Shown one piece after another: positions 24,052 to 34,423 of a stretch of DNA of 64,000 nucleotides. Source of the stretch: Fennellomyces sp. T-0311 (taxonomy: Eukaryota; Mucoromycota; Mucoromycetes; Mucorales; Lichtheimiaceae); contig JALLLT010000014.1 in the NCBI GenBank assembly GCA_025266875.1, positions 248,001 to 312,000 on the forward strand. Reading direction: 5' to 3'. The notes beneath the pieces were generated by a model that made no database searches, was not told the origin of the DNA, and was given only the letters and a program-made list of their open reading frames with translations. Every line of letters starts with the position of its first letter. Position 1 is the stretch's first letter. The translations under genes were made by a program, and so were the position numbers.

Positions 24052-24267
24052 ACCCCGCGCACAGAAAAAAGGCAGTCTGCGCACAGAAAAAATTCGGGTA
24101 CTTTAGTATGATCATGCGGCGTTATAATGCACACCCAATCAGAAGTATATGTCAGAGGCTTCTTTGAGCGCAAAAATCGCCATCATCCACGTTTCTCTAT
24201 AAACTGTAGTATATCTTGTTTAGGCAAAGTATCAAGTGTGCTACGTAATTAAGCAGGCTGTATAATT
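24052..24267 (+). repeat. MULE left terminal inverted repeat
   Basis: Starts ACCCCGCGCACAGAAAA and ends GGCTGTATAATT. It matches the reverse complement of 30464-30679 over its whole length with only about three differences seen (for example GTTATAATG versus GCTATAATG). Confidence 0.9.
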
Positions 24268-25360
24268 GTGGGTATAAATGACAATCTAAACCACTTCCTC
24301 AAAAGTACAATATAGAAGTCGAAAGAAAGTGGCTTCATATATATATCATACTTGTTTACTTTTGAATATTGCTTTTCTATTTACGGTTATGGTGCATCCG
24401 TAATTCTAAGAAGATATGTCTGAATCTATGTGTGTAAGTCAAATACTTTTTATTCCTACGTAATGCACTGATAGTTCGTCTGCGTATGGTTGGCCTATCG
24501 ATTAGTTTGTTGCGGCTTGTTGTGGAGGGATCAAGAGAAACTAGTATGAAAAACAAGATTAATGTTCAAATGAGGGCTACTGGGCTAGAGTTTTCTATGT
24601 AATATCATAAATACATATTTGAAGATATTTGCTTGGATGTATATACGTAAGTCAAATAAGGTTAGCACAATACTACATGTACTAAACCTTACAAATTCCT
24701 TATGTAAACTGTCACCAACTTCTTCAGAAATTAATCCCGGATTACTACAGAATCAGGTTTCGCAAATATCCGGAGACATTACCTTTGATAGGGTATTGAG
24801 ATATGCGAATATGACGTTAAATATTATATTAGCCATAAGCAAAAGGTGCTCATTTATGTATGTGGAACACACGTAAACAACATTCAACATTGCAGTTCAA
24901 AATATACTTCTCTTGGACTTATCTTCGATAGAAATCATGTTATAAGCTGCAAAGTACAAATCCATTATATTTACTAGAAAGGGGTCACTAGAAAATCCAA
25001 AAATTTGGCAAGGTTGCAAAAAACGAGAGTGCAAAAGATGACGTTGGCGGCTGTCTGTCTAGTGCCTACCTATTTAAATATATATAAATATATGTAGTTC
25101 CGTACGTATTATGTAACAACATTTAGATCCAATCTTACCCTATACATCAATTATACGAAGCATGTAATGGAAGCTGATAGTATCAATTATAGTAAACAGG
25201 AATTGAATTGCGATAATTATAGTTGCAGAGAGAGATGAAGATACATATATAAACGTATATGGAGGACTTCTATAATTCATTGACCATGGTAACTCTACAA
25301 AAGCACAGAAAGGGATTTGTTGAATCAGTATCTTTTTTTTAAAATAAGGCACATAATTAC
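24268..25360. other. Left internal non-coding part of the MULE
   Basis: About 1.1 kb of very AT-rich sequence between the left terminal repeat and the 3' end of the transposase gene. An open frame at 24619-24876 (85 aa) has no family resemblance and is not called. Confidence 0.5.
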
Positions 25361-28300
25361 TTACACATCTGTGAGCGCTAAGTCCGCTTCGTTTTCTTCG
25401 CTGCAATACTTCGGAAGTTCGCTTTCTGGAGTTGTCCGGCGATATAGGACGGTATGTGTAAATTCGATTTTACCATGAACATTTTTCTTCGGCTCTGGAA
25501 TTTGAGTTATTAAACTCATATACACGGCCATCAGGAATCTTGCACATGCAGGTAAAATGAACACCATCAGCGTGTGTAGAGCGCAGTCGACCATAAAGCT
25601 CATATGTGGCTTTTTCAATGTTAAAGGACGGTGGGTAATACACTGTGTCGGTCGTCTTATGGGCCTCATTTCTCCTCCAGTTTAAATCTTGAAGAATTGA
25701 TGGATCGTGGATGAGGATAAACTGTGCGTACGCAACAATTTTGCGCCGCTTCAGTTGCTGCGCTTTTGAGTCGCATTCGCTTCGATATATCTTCTCCTCT
25801 AGCATCATTTGTTCAAATGACGATTGGTGGCGATTGTCGAGATCGTGTCTGTCGAGATCTTGGATGCTGATACAAATTACAAGCGGCGATTTTTTTTGGC
25901 TTGGTCGAATGCTGTTCACTAGTAAGAGCCCAACCACCATCACGCTTAGGTGCACTAATTTTTTTTTTTTTTTTTCAAGTGGTTAATCATAAGCTTTTTA
26001 ACCACTTGAGTTACTAAAAATGGTAGTACAAGTGGTTAAAAAGCTTATGTTTAACCGTTTCAAAAAATCATTCACCAAAATTCACCAAAAATTATTTGCA
26101 GTGGTGTTTTCAATTCTAAAATTGCGTTCCGAAGATCAAACTGGAAGTACGTGGTGAGGATACCTCCACCTCGATCGTCTAGAAGTAGCTGGATCACATC
26201 GGCTGGATCACCAAAAGCACCACGCGAGGCCTGTACATATGTCTTATCTGCCCAACAGAAATCACGTGCGGCATGTATAGGCGTAGTAAAGTCGTTTTGG
26301 GTTACTGCATCCCACATGTCGGCAAACAGATTGCTTCGCTGGTCACCTCCAATCCTTAGCGGCTGAGGGATGTACGGCATCACAGCTCGCAAAAGCACAT
26401 GGAGTACACAATCGATAAAGCAAGCATTCTGGGAATTTGGGACAACATTCAGGGGATAGTTTTTGTCCTTGACACTACAAGAGCAGCATACAGCCAATGG
26501 TGATTGGAAAATGTATGTATTATTAGTCAGTACGACATATTTCTTCACAATCACTTACAGATTTTTTTTCACGATATAATCGCGCTTTGCTTCTTGATAG
26601 TAGCTGTTTTGAGTTGCTGAATGCCTCTGGGCCCGAAGATCGCGCGCACTACTAGAGGCTTCCTGCCTTAATCTTTCTTCACCTAGATATTTTTTTTAGA
26701 AAGTAATGTTTCACCACTTGTCAATGTAGTATATATACCATTCTCATCGCCCTCTTCAAGTTCCTTTTTCTCTGCCAACAAGCGTTCGATCTCACCATTA
26801 GGCTTGATGATTGCTTGCCGTTTAGATTCCGGTCCTTCATAAAACGTAAGTGGAGAAAGTGGATGAATTAGTTAGTCTCTACATACGTATAATCTTCGCA
26901 TTATAATGTACTGATGTGAACTACCTTTCCCATTTTCTTCACGGTTTCTCTTTCGCAGTATCAATTCTGGTACTTGAACTGAAGAATTCAAGGGCAGTGG
27001 AGCCATCCTTTTTTGCTCGTGCTGTGACGGGATCCTGGAACCAACTACATTTGGGCGTCGTCCTCTTGAATTGATGTGAGCTGGGACCGATATCTGCTCT
27101 ATCGGGACGACATGAAAGTTGTTTGCTGCTGCTGCGATATATTCTATAAATTTCAATTTTTGCTGGTCATCAGGACAGCGAGCATATGCCATCTCAATGT
27201 CTGATAGCAGCATCTCTCGAAATCGCTTATCGACCGACTGTGCTGTACGAGGTATCGTAAAACAATGAAACGGTTCTATAATTAAATATATTCAGTAAGT
27301 ATTTTCTGGAAATGCGATGAAGTTGTTGCAGTAACTATGAGCAGTAATTACAAGTTAAACATACCACGTTGACACGTTGTATCCAAATACCAGCGGTTGT
27401 CAATGGTGGCTGGATCGATAATTATCTCAGTGTCGCTACTGTTCTGTAAAATTTGATGATAGCAAGGTAGGTGGTAGTTGATCCGTGTCGCGCAGTTGCA
27501 AGGGCTATCGTCACCAATGACTTCATCTTCTACTGTTGCTTTCCTTGCTTTGCTGATCTCGTTTCGTATGCGTCTGATAGCAAAGTGGCCAATCGCATGC
27601 TCTAAAGGCTTTAGAATATTGGCCACTTCGCTATCTATTGCCGTTTTCGTTGCATTTTTATGGATGAGCTTTTTATAGCGTTCCTCGGACTCTTCCTTGT
27701 CTCTCGCCAGTTCCTATTGATGTGCGTATTTAGACTAAGCCAATCTTCGGACGTATAAAGTAAGTATGTATTTACCTTCTCCTCCAAAAAGGTATGAATA
27801 TAGCCTATAATAGTATAGAGCTTTCCGGGCTTTTGTATAATCTCTTTAACAACGGCGTGAGTTCCTTCGACGCGCTGGGTCGATCTGACACCGAGGTTAA
27901 AGCGATTTCCGGCAATATAGCCCGCCCACTCTTCCTCATCATCCTTGAGTAAACTTGATACGTTTTTATGAAGAAGTAAGTACACATGTAATATAAATTC
28001 AGGAGCTCTTAGATACCTACCTTCCAAGGTAGCCATTCAAATAGTTTTCATTTGGCATTTGTTTGGTCGCCTCGTAGTACTTGCGTTTCGCTGTTTGAAA
28101 GCCAGCCAAGCTTCGCGCATACAGCATTCCACGCACAGCAGATATAAAGTTGCTCTTGGCGGTTTCGTCTATGCCATTTGGTAGCTTTTTCTCGAAATTC
28201 ATTTGCACATGCCATGAACACAGAGAACGAGGAACTGACGGGAAAACGCGCTTGAGAGCGGAACGGAGTGATCGATCATTATCCGTGACAAATAGTCCCG

Positions 28301-29312
28301 GCATACATGGCTCTTTTGCTGCATCATAAATGACAGTTTTCAAGCAGTTCACCATCCAAGCGTAGGTATCCGTTTGTTCGTTGTTCACAAGCGCATAGCC
28401 GATAAGGAAACTGCGTAGGGAGTCAGTACTATCGTCAGTCGCCAAATTGTCGACACCAACAATTTGTACAAGTGGAACGCTGGATATGTTTGTCTTGTAG
28501 GTCGCATCGATAATTACGACTTCCGGAAATCGTTGAGCTTTGACGATTGAGTCTTCATGAGCGACAAATAGCTGGCATAGCTCTCCTTCATCTGTCAGTT
28601 CATATCGATAGGCGTATCTTCCAGTTCTGAGTGATCTATCGATACTCGTGAACTGGTTGTCGCGGTCCTTTTGAAAGTTGGATATTTCCAGAACCTTCCG
28701 GATGTCCCGAGGGATCGTCGTCGTCGTAGGATCGTTGCTACGCTTAAGTCGTAGCATTTGGGTAGGCATAATCCCAACAGATGATTGCTGCACAAACTCC
28801 ATGGCATCCTCGCGAGTAATTCCTTGCTTTCTGACTTCAGAAAAAATGCGAGGGTCAGTGCGGTCATCTTCGGTACGACAGGTATGCTGCAAATTGATCT
28901 TCGACGAGTTCATGACGAAAGTCCACTTGGCACAGTCCTTCCCCTTCGACATGTAAACAAGGTATGGGCAACCAATGCGAACGGTTTTTGTTTCAGGTCT
29001 AGACTTTATGACACCGTTTGTACACTTGTAGTGCGTCATACATCCAACATCCTGGGCTTCGGTCGTGTTTGAGTCAATTGCCCCATTGCTCACAACTGGG
29101 GCGCTGTAGTTCTTCAAGCTGGATCTGTGTGGTCGGTACTCGCCACCCTGCTTACACTTGAAGTAGCAATATTGGGTACCATTGCTTTTGGTTCCGCTTG
29201 ATGCAATTACAACGCCTCCTTTATATCCTTTAGCGCACAAATACTCATTGAGCTTCGCTCTCAGCTGGTCGCGAGTATCAGCGGTTTCGTTGTAGATGGC
29301 GTCGTGGTTCAT
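25361..29312 (-). CDS. MULE transposase fused to SWIM finger and USP-like (C19) cysteine protease
   Basis: Nine exons, 29312-28021, 27953-27776, 27713-27365, 27275-26925, 26834-26739, 26680-26559, 26467-26086, 25954-25474 and 25400-25361, stay in one phase for about 1096 aa. N-terminal part: FAR1/WRKY-like Cys/His region, then the MULE DDE domain with VVIIDATYKTN (first Asp), LFVTDNDRSLRSAL (second Asp), CSWHVQMNFEKK and RSTQRVEGTHAVVK. SWIM finger CNCATRINYHLPCYH (CxCx9CxH) in exon 3. A charged linker follows. Exon 7 carries a Cys box NSQNACFIDCVLHVLL and exon 8 a His box HADGVHFTCMCKIPDGRVYE followed by FNNS, the layout of ubiquitin-specific proteases. Transposase activity in the nucleus is expected; the protease part could remove ubiquitin or a related modifier. 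Exon 8 is reached through an intron made of the hairpin repeat. Confidence 0.75.
25955..26085 (-). repeat. Hairpin repeat copy B, coincident with a predicted intron
   Basis: 131 bp that begins GTGAATTTTGGTGAATG and ends AAAAATTAG on the minus strand, so it has intron ends; a GATTAAC branch-like word lies shortly before the acceptor. Inside are inverted copies of AAGTGGTTAAAAAGCTTATG that can fold into a long hairpin. Splicing it out restores the frame between exons 7 and 8 of the MULE gene. It shares its words with the repeat at 22896-22986. Confidence 0.55.
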
Positions 29313-30463
29313 AGTCAATGCTACAATGCTATGTTAGTGCTTAATTCAAGTAAATGACAGATATCACTATTTCATAATATAGGTGCACAACTCACGAATT
29401 GGGCGAAGGATTACGGTAATCAAGCGTGTAAGAGTTTCTTGATGAAAAGAAGCGGAAGAAGCAAAACACAACCAACGAAAAACTTTTTACTTAGTGTCAG
29501 CAACTAAATCATTGGGTATGTTCGATATTAATAATAACAAGTATCATCCAGGTCCATTCATATATCATTCTCGCAGTGTCTTTTATCAGTTCCTGAACGC
29601 AGCTTGTAATTCGCGCACAGAAAAAAGCCACTTCTACTTTTTTTTTCAATTATCGCTAGCGCGCACAGATAAGTCTTTAGAGTACAGCTCAATTTTACTG
29701 TACAACTCAACTTCCACATTCCCAGTACTCCATTTCATTTCTACATTGTGCGTCCTAATCAAGAAAAGGGTGGCCGTGTACGTACTGTAACAGCACATAC
29801 ACAGCCACCCTTTTGGTTTTTATGCAGGAGCAATTTTTTCTTGACGACGCCCTTTGCACATGACTCAACTTTGTCATTGCAAGTATTCGATTCCATTCTA
29901 CATTGTGCGTCTTAATCAAGAAAAGGGTGGCCATGTAGGTACTGTAACAGCACATACATAGCCACCCTTTTGGTTTTTCAGATAGTAACACTTTGCCTAG
30001 AGCATTCCTCACAGTGGAGATTGCGGTTTTCTCTTTATGTGATGGCTTTCCGCGAAGCATCATAATAAATATGCCAACGATTGTTTTTCTTCAGTAACAA
30101 AGTACCTGTATGACCAGGGCACTTGACAATCGCTATTGCTATGCTCTTTTTTTTCATTTAATAAAGCTATTGTTGCACCGATTCACGCTATCTCTTCCGC
30201 TTTTGATCCTATTTTCATAGTGCTGCCAGAATACTGGCTAGGCACCGAAAAGTAATGTCCCTTCTCTCATGTTCTGTGCGCACAGAAAAAAGCCACTCAG
30301 ATTTTTTTTTCAACTAATGCTGGCGCGCACAGAAAAGTAATGTCACGTCCTCTCTCATGTTCTGTGCGCACAGAATTGTGCCACTCCGCTTTTCTCTGAT
30401 GTTTCACTCAATGTTTGCGCACAAGTGTACCAATATGCATGCTAAATGATGCGCACTAGCAAT
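29313..30463. other. Right non-coding part of the MULE
   Basis: About 1.15 kb upstream of the transposase start, with subterminal GCGCACAG motifs and the two hairpin repeats listed separately. No coding exon was recognised. It must contain the transposase promoter. Confidence 0.55.
29739..29978. repeat. Two direct copies of an 82-83 bp hairpin unit
   Basis: Copies at 29739-29821 and 29897-29978 start TTCTACATTGTGCGTC and end CACCCTTTTGGTTTTT, with only a handful of differences. Each contains AAAAGGGTGGC and its reverse complement GCCACCCTTTT about 30 bp apart, making a stable stem. They lie in the promoter-side region of the MULE, about 430-670 bp upstream of the transposase start. Confidence 0.8.
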
Positions 30464-30679
30464 AATTATACAGCCTGCTTAATTACGTAGCACACTTGAT
30501 ACTTTGCCTAAACAAGATATACTACAGTTTATAGAGAAATGTGGATGATGGCGATTTTTGCGCTCAAAGAAGCCTCTGACATATACTTCTGATTGGGTGT
30601 GCATTATAGCGCCGCATGATCATACTAAAGTACCCGAATTTTTTCTGTGCGCAGACTGCCTTTTTTCTGTGCGCGGGGT
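30464..30679 (-). repeat. MULE right terminal inverted repeat
   Basis: Inverted copy of the left repeat at 24052-24267, ending ...GTGCGCGGGGT on the plus strand. Confidence 0.9.
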
Positions 30680-30716
30680 CGACCCCTAATAATAAATACG
30701 CTTTAATCTGTATAAT

Positions 30717-30780
30717 GGGTGCTCACACCGGTGCAATTAATTTTTTTTTTTAGCCTTTTGCCGTAATACGCTTTTTGGTA
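30717..30780 (+). repeat. Harbinger left terminal inverted repeat
   Basis: About 64 bp, imperfectly complementary to 34037-34100; differences are in the A/T run length and at TACGC versus TAAGC. Confidence 0.85.
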
Positions 30781-31030
30781 ATCTAAAGTGCCGCCACCGT
30801 ACTACTGCAAATACTTACCTCTCTACGCTGTGTACACTTGAAGTCACTTTAGTATCTCAATATGGGTAGCGACAGCGAAAAACCCGGGTGTTGACCAGGG
30901 TTTTCTGCCTCCTTATGACCATTTTTGGCATTGCTAAAGTGTCCCATACCCATTTTGATCATCTCAATAAACAGTTTTGCCTACACAGTTGACTATTGCT
31001 TTATCTTTATCCTGAAAGTACATTTTGACA

Positions 31031-32212
31031 ATGCCTCCCCGACGAAATAACCGTGTTCCAGGCACAGGAGTATTCAGTCTTAATGAAACCCGTGCAACTA
31101 CAAGAAGTCCAGCACCTAATAGCGATCCAAACATCACTTGGCCCGAAGAAGCAGTTGGCATTCTTTTGCAATTGCTGGGTACACATTACGATCACCTGCA
31201 GGATCACCAAGATCCAAACGTCCGAAACCGAATCTGGGGCGACATTTTGGAGCAACTGAAGGAAAGAATACGCACTGATTATCAGCAATTAGAGAATCCT
31301 CCCTTCGACGTTGCTGGCTTTCTTGGGCTCGTTAATCTTTCACGCGTCCAAGACAAGTGGAAAAGCTTTGCAAAAAAATACAAGGACGAAAGGAATCGTG
31401 TAGGTGCAAGTGGTATAGGTGGCACCCATCCGATGATCGACTGGGTGTATTACGATACAGTCGGTCAGATATTGAAAAGTGATGTGGCCACGCATCCTCA
31501 TGTCGTGATTGAAACTATGAATATCAATCATACTGGAGACATGACCGTGTACTTGCGCCGAGAGGAAGAGCAGCAGCAGCAAGATGAGAGTGCCGGAGAA
31601 GAGGACAGTGAAGGTGAAGTCCACGAGACGCCAATGCAAAGGCCGACATCACCAACACCTACTCCCGCGCCTACACCTACTCCAGCTCCCACACCCATAC
31701 CCACATTCACTCCTGCTCCTACACCTACACCTACTCCCGCTCCCGCATCCGCTTCCACTCCTACCCCGGCCCCTGCACCCATACAAACACCTACGGCAAC
31801 ACGTACCCGCGGTTCCCGCATTACGCTATCCGCGCGCCCCGGAATTGGCCGTGGTCGCCGAACAGTGCTGGACGTTGAAGAGGTACAACGCGTGCTCGAA
31901 AGTAACATTACCAACTTCGAGCAAATGGTTGAAAGGGTGAACTTCGACCTCTTGTCACGAATGCGCGAAGATCGTGATTTGGATCGGATGGAACGACGAT
32001 CCGATCTGTTTGAATTTGAGCAGAGAGTTGCTCAGCGTCGTCGACCGGAGAATGATGACCAAGAACGCCGGCACGTCGCGCTTATGAGAAGAGTTGACGA
32101 GCTCACCAGGACGAACCAATCGCTCTTGAATTTAATCAATGGGCGACTTACCAACCCTGATGCTGATAGTGATGCCGAATCATCCCATCATGGTGATGCA
32201 AATGATGAATAA
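31031..32212 (+). CDS. Harbinger ORF1, Myb/SANT (trihelix)-like DNA-binding protein
   Basis: Single exon, 393 aa from the ATG at 31031. The N-terminal 130 residues have the tryptophan/leucine spacing of a Myb/trihelix module ([13 protein letters not shown] ... [10 protein letters not shown] ... [18 protein letters not shown]). A Glu/Asp-rich segment follows, then a long Pro-Thr-Ala repeat region (about residues 210-255, from ACACCTACTCC-type repeats), a basic GRGRR segment and a C-terminal helical part rich in Arg and Glu. In Harbinger elements this partner protein brings the transposase to the nucleus and to the element ends. It converges on the transposase gene, 76 bp apart. Confidence 0.85.
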   Translation: MPPRRNNRVPGTGVFSLNETRATTRSPAPNSDPNITWPEEAVGILLQLLGTHYDHLQDHQDPNVRNRIWGDILEQLKERIRTDYQQLENPPFDVAGFLGLVNLSRVQDKWKSFAKKYKDERNRVGASGIGGTHPMIDWVYYDTVGQILKSDVATHPHVVIETMNINHTGDMTVYLRREEEQQQQDESAGEEDSEGEVHETPMQRPTSPTPTPAPTPTPAPTPIPTFTPAPTPTPTPAPASASTPTPAPAPIQTPTATRTRGSRITLSARPGIGRGRRTVLDVEEVQRVLESNITNFEQMVERVNFDLLSRMREDRDLDRMERRSDLFEFEQRVAQRRRPENDDQERRHVALMRRVDELTRTNQSLLNLINGRLTNPDADSDAESSHHGDANDE

Positions 32213-32288
32213 AAATAGTGTTATTGGCCATTAAAAATACTCTAGGTATAATCATAAATGGTATTACTGACTTTCGCTCTTTGACCTG

Positions 32289-33894
32289 CTATCTAGCTTG
32301 TGGTATCAGCTGCTCCAAAAGAGCTTGTCGAAGTGCACGACCATCGGCTCTTAGCGGGTTTTGCTGTCTTCTTGCTTCTTGAGAGGAAAAGACGGGGAAG
32401 CGTTCAGATCGATCTGCTGGTAAACTTACAATTACAGCATCACCGCCTGAACCATGGCGATCATCATCGGCTTCAAACTGCTCATATACAGCTTCTACGT
32501 CACTATGCGTAGGTGTCGACTCTTCCTCTTCAACATCGTTGGCATCGATACATATATTATGTAGGACGCAGCAAGCAAGAATGGTCCTAGCCATACGTTC
32601 TTCATCGAGCATATAAAGGTGCTTCCACAAGGTACGCCAGCGAGAAACCAAAGCACCGAACGCGCGTTCAATCTTACCTCTTGTTTCCGAGAAGATCGTG
32701 TTGAACTGTTTGTGAAGAGCATTCGTCGAGTTCTGCGGAAAAGGTGTCAGGACCGTAGGCATTAAAGGAAATGCAGCATCTAGTAGCATTCAACAATCAA
32801 CTTCATCGTGAACTATTACATTTTTAAATCAACTAACCTGCGATGATGTATGTACCGTCCATGCACATGCTTTCTGGCATGTTGATCAAGTTCTGATATA
32901 ATGCACTGGACGTAAATGCTCGTGCATCGTGTACGCGTCCTACAGAATACAGCACTTATTACATCACCTATTGATATATTGTATAATACGTACCAGATTC
33001 GCCAGTTCTAACATAAGTGAAGCGCTTTTGGTAGTCGCAGACAGCAAGCAACAAAAGAGACGCATTGTTTTTGCGATCCACAAATCTGTTTCCGTGTTCT
33101 TTTGGCTTTTGGATAACTACCAACTTGCCATCCATAGCACCTATCACACGTGGAAGACGCCGCGATTGTGGGCCACCTAAGCTCTCGAAACCCTGGGCAA
33201 TAGCTGTTGTGCGTTCACTGTCGTTAAATGGCCAGTTGATGAATTGCGGAGCGATTCGTGTCATTGCTTTGACAAAACGATTGGTGAATTTGTTGACAGA
33301 TCCATCAGTGATACCCAGCATGTTTTTCAAGAGACGGAAGCCAAAGAGCGCATTGGCAAACCGCCAAAGCACGACCGCTACTTGCACCTCCGTGGGATAA
33401 CCACCGCGACTAGCGCTGACCGCATACTCTGGACAGAGTGACAGTACATTCACTAGTCGTTCAAACGCTGCAAGGGTAATACGATAGTGGGTCTTGAACC
33501 TATCGTTTTCTGGAGTATTGATGTTGTCATTTAAGCTTGGATGGCGAACAGTCCACCAAGTATATGTCTGATAAGTTCGTTGACGTGGTCGACGAACTGA
33601 AACTGCTGTCATGAAAACGGGGGACGCGCGGAAAATCTCATAGAAAATATCTTGATAAACGATTCTCATCGCAAGAGACAACTGCATGGCAATGTTCGCG
33701 ATGCATTCGAACGAAATGCTTTCAAATTCGAGATATTGGTAAGCGAGTGCCGTAAGAACTACATTGTCTTCTTCATCGATTTGCTCCAAGCGACTATTAT
33801 TTCTCTCATCCTCGGCGATCAAGAGTTCAATCATTATGTTGTTCACTTGAATTTGAGTGGTGTAAAAGATCATCGTGTCATCGAGGACTGTCAT
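32289..33894 (-). CDS. Harbinger transposase (HARBI1-like DDE nuclease)
   Basis: Three exons, 33894-32994, 32939-32838 and 32779-32289, join in phase to 497 aa. Catalytic triad visible: Asp in VIGAMDGKLVVIQKP, Asp in GRVHDARAF, Glu in RGKIERAFGALVSRWR. The family blocks VVLWRFANALFGFRLLKNML and ILACCVLHNICIDAN are present. It catalyses cut-and-paste transposition. No stop or frameshift was found, so the element may be active. The C-terminal tail is acidic and then Arg/Gln-rich. Confidence 0.92.
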
Positions 33895-34036
33895 TGTAAA
33901 AGTGTCAGGATAAACTGTAGGCCGAGGCCTGTGGAGGGTATGTTAACACTTTTGAACCACCTCAGCCTTTGTGGAGCACATGTGACCCTATTCCGTGACA
34001 CCAAGCTACCAAAAAGCGTATTACGGAAAAAGGTAG

Positions 34037-34100
34037 TCGCCAAAAAGCTTATTACGGCAAAAGGCTAAAAAAAAATTTAATTGCACCGGTGTGAGCACCC
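34037..34100 (-). repeat. Harbinger right terminal inverted repeat
   Basis: Inverted counterpart of 30717-30780; ends GTGTGAGCACCC. Confidence 0.85.
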
Positions 34101-34185
34101 TATACAACGACTTCCATTTTTCAACGACATTGGTGTCTTCGCGTGGCGATATTACTTTTCGGCAGCACTGCACCTCGTGGCTGTA
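34101..34185. repeat. Dispersed repeat fragment directly right of the Harbinger
   Basis: TATACAACGACTTCCATTTTT and, 35 bp on, ATTACTTTTCGGCAGCACTG resemble 62123-62205 (TATACAGCGACTTCCATTTTT and ATTACTTTTTGGAAGCACTG). The Harbinger seems to have landed exactly at the TATA word of this repeat. Confidence 0.5.
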
Positions 34186-34364
34186 GGGATGCGACATCAT
34201 TTTGTATGTATTGCACAATTGTGACTGGATACTACTTTGTATCACAGAGTAGCCTCAGCGATTTCCCATTCTAATTTTTTCCGAGTTACACTACTGTCGT
34301 GGCTCACCTGTCACAGGACAACGGCAATGTCAACGTGCCACATCTTTTTTTCTCTTATTAAAAG

Positions 34365-34372
34365 TATAAAAA
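34365..34372 (+). promoter_or_regulatory. TATA box of zinc-finger gene A
   Basis: TATAAAAA 52 bp before the ATG at 34424. Paralogue B has TATAAATA at 36943-36950, 60 bp before its ATG. Confidence 0.55.
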
Positions 34373-34423
34373 GGGTGCCTTTTTTTTATTATTCAGGGAA
34401 CCAAATATACTTCCCAATCAGAT

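Larger units (their letters stand above)
24052..30679 (-). mobile_element. Mutator-like DNA transposon (MULE), about 6.6 kb
   Basis: Bounded by near-perfect inverted repeats of about 216 bp (24052-24267 and 30464-30679; a few mismatches seen by eye), so it is young. Between them lies one long minus-strand gene with a MULE transposase (25361-29312). Copies of GCGCACAGAAAAAA occur in the termini and again at about 29614-29630, 30276-30296, 30322-30340 and 30364-30380, as expected for subterminal transposase-binding motifs. No 8-9 bp target duplication is visible: left flank AGAGAAAT, right flank CGACCCCT. The right end forms the palindrome GGGGTCGACCCC. Confidence 0.88.
30717..34100. mobile_element. 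PIF/Harbinger DNA transposon, about 3.4 kb, apparently intact
   Basis: Terminal inverted repeats of about 64 bp (30717-30780 and 34037-34100) start GGGTGCTCACACCGGTGCAA and include AGCCTTTTGCCGTAATA on both sides. The two ORFs are the classical Harbinger pair: a Myb/trihelix-like DNA-binding protein (plus) and a DDE transposase (minus), in tail-to-tail order. Both are open and the transposase keeps all catalytic residues. Flanks are TATAAT on the left and TATACA on the right, so a short TA-rich target duplication is possible but the 3-bp TWA duplication is not clear. It lies 37 bp right of the MULE. Confidence 0.92.

Noticed and set aside
24619..24876. 85-aa frame inside the MULE left arm
   Set aside because: No family resemblance, no splice context and a very AT-rich codon mix.
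24044..30688. 9-bp target duplication for the MULE
   Set aside because: Flanks AGAGAAAT and CGACCCCT do not match in any register tried.
31528..31914. 128-aa minus-strand frame opposite Harbinger ORF1
   Set aside because: A Gly/Val repeat shadow of the Pro-Thr-Ala coding repeat on the plus strand.
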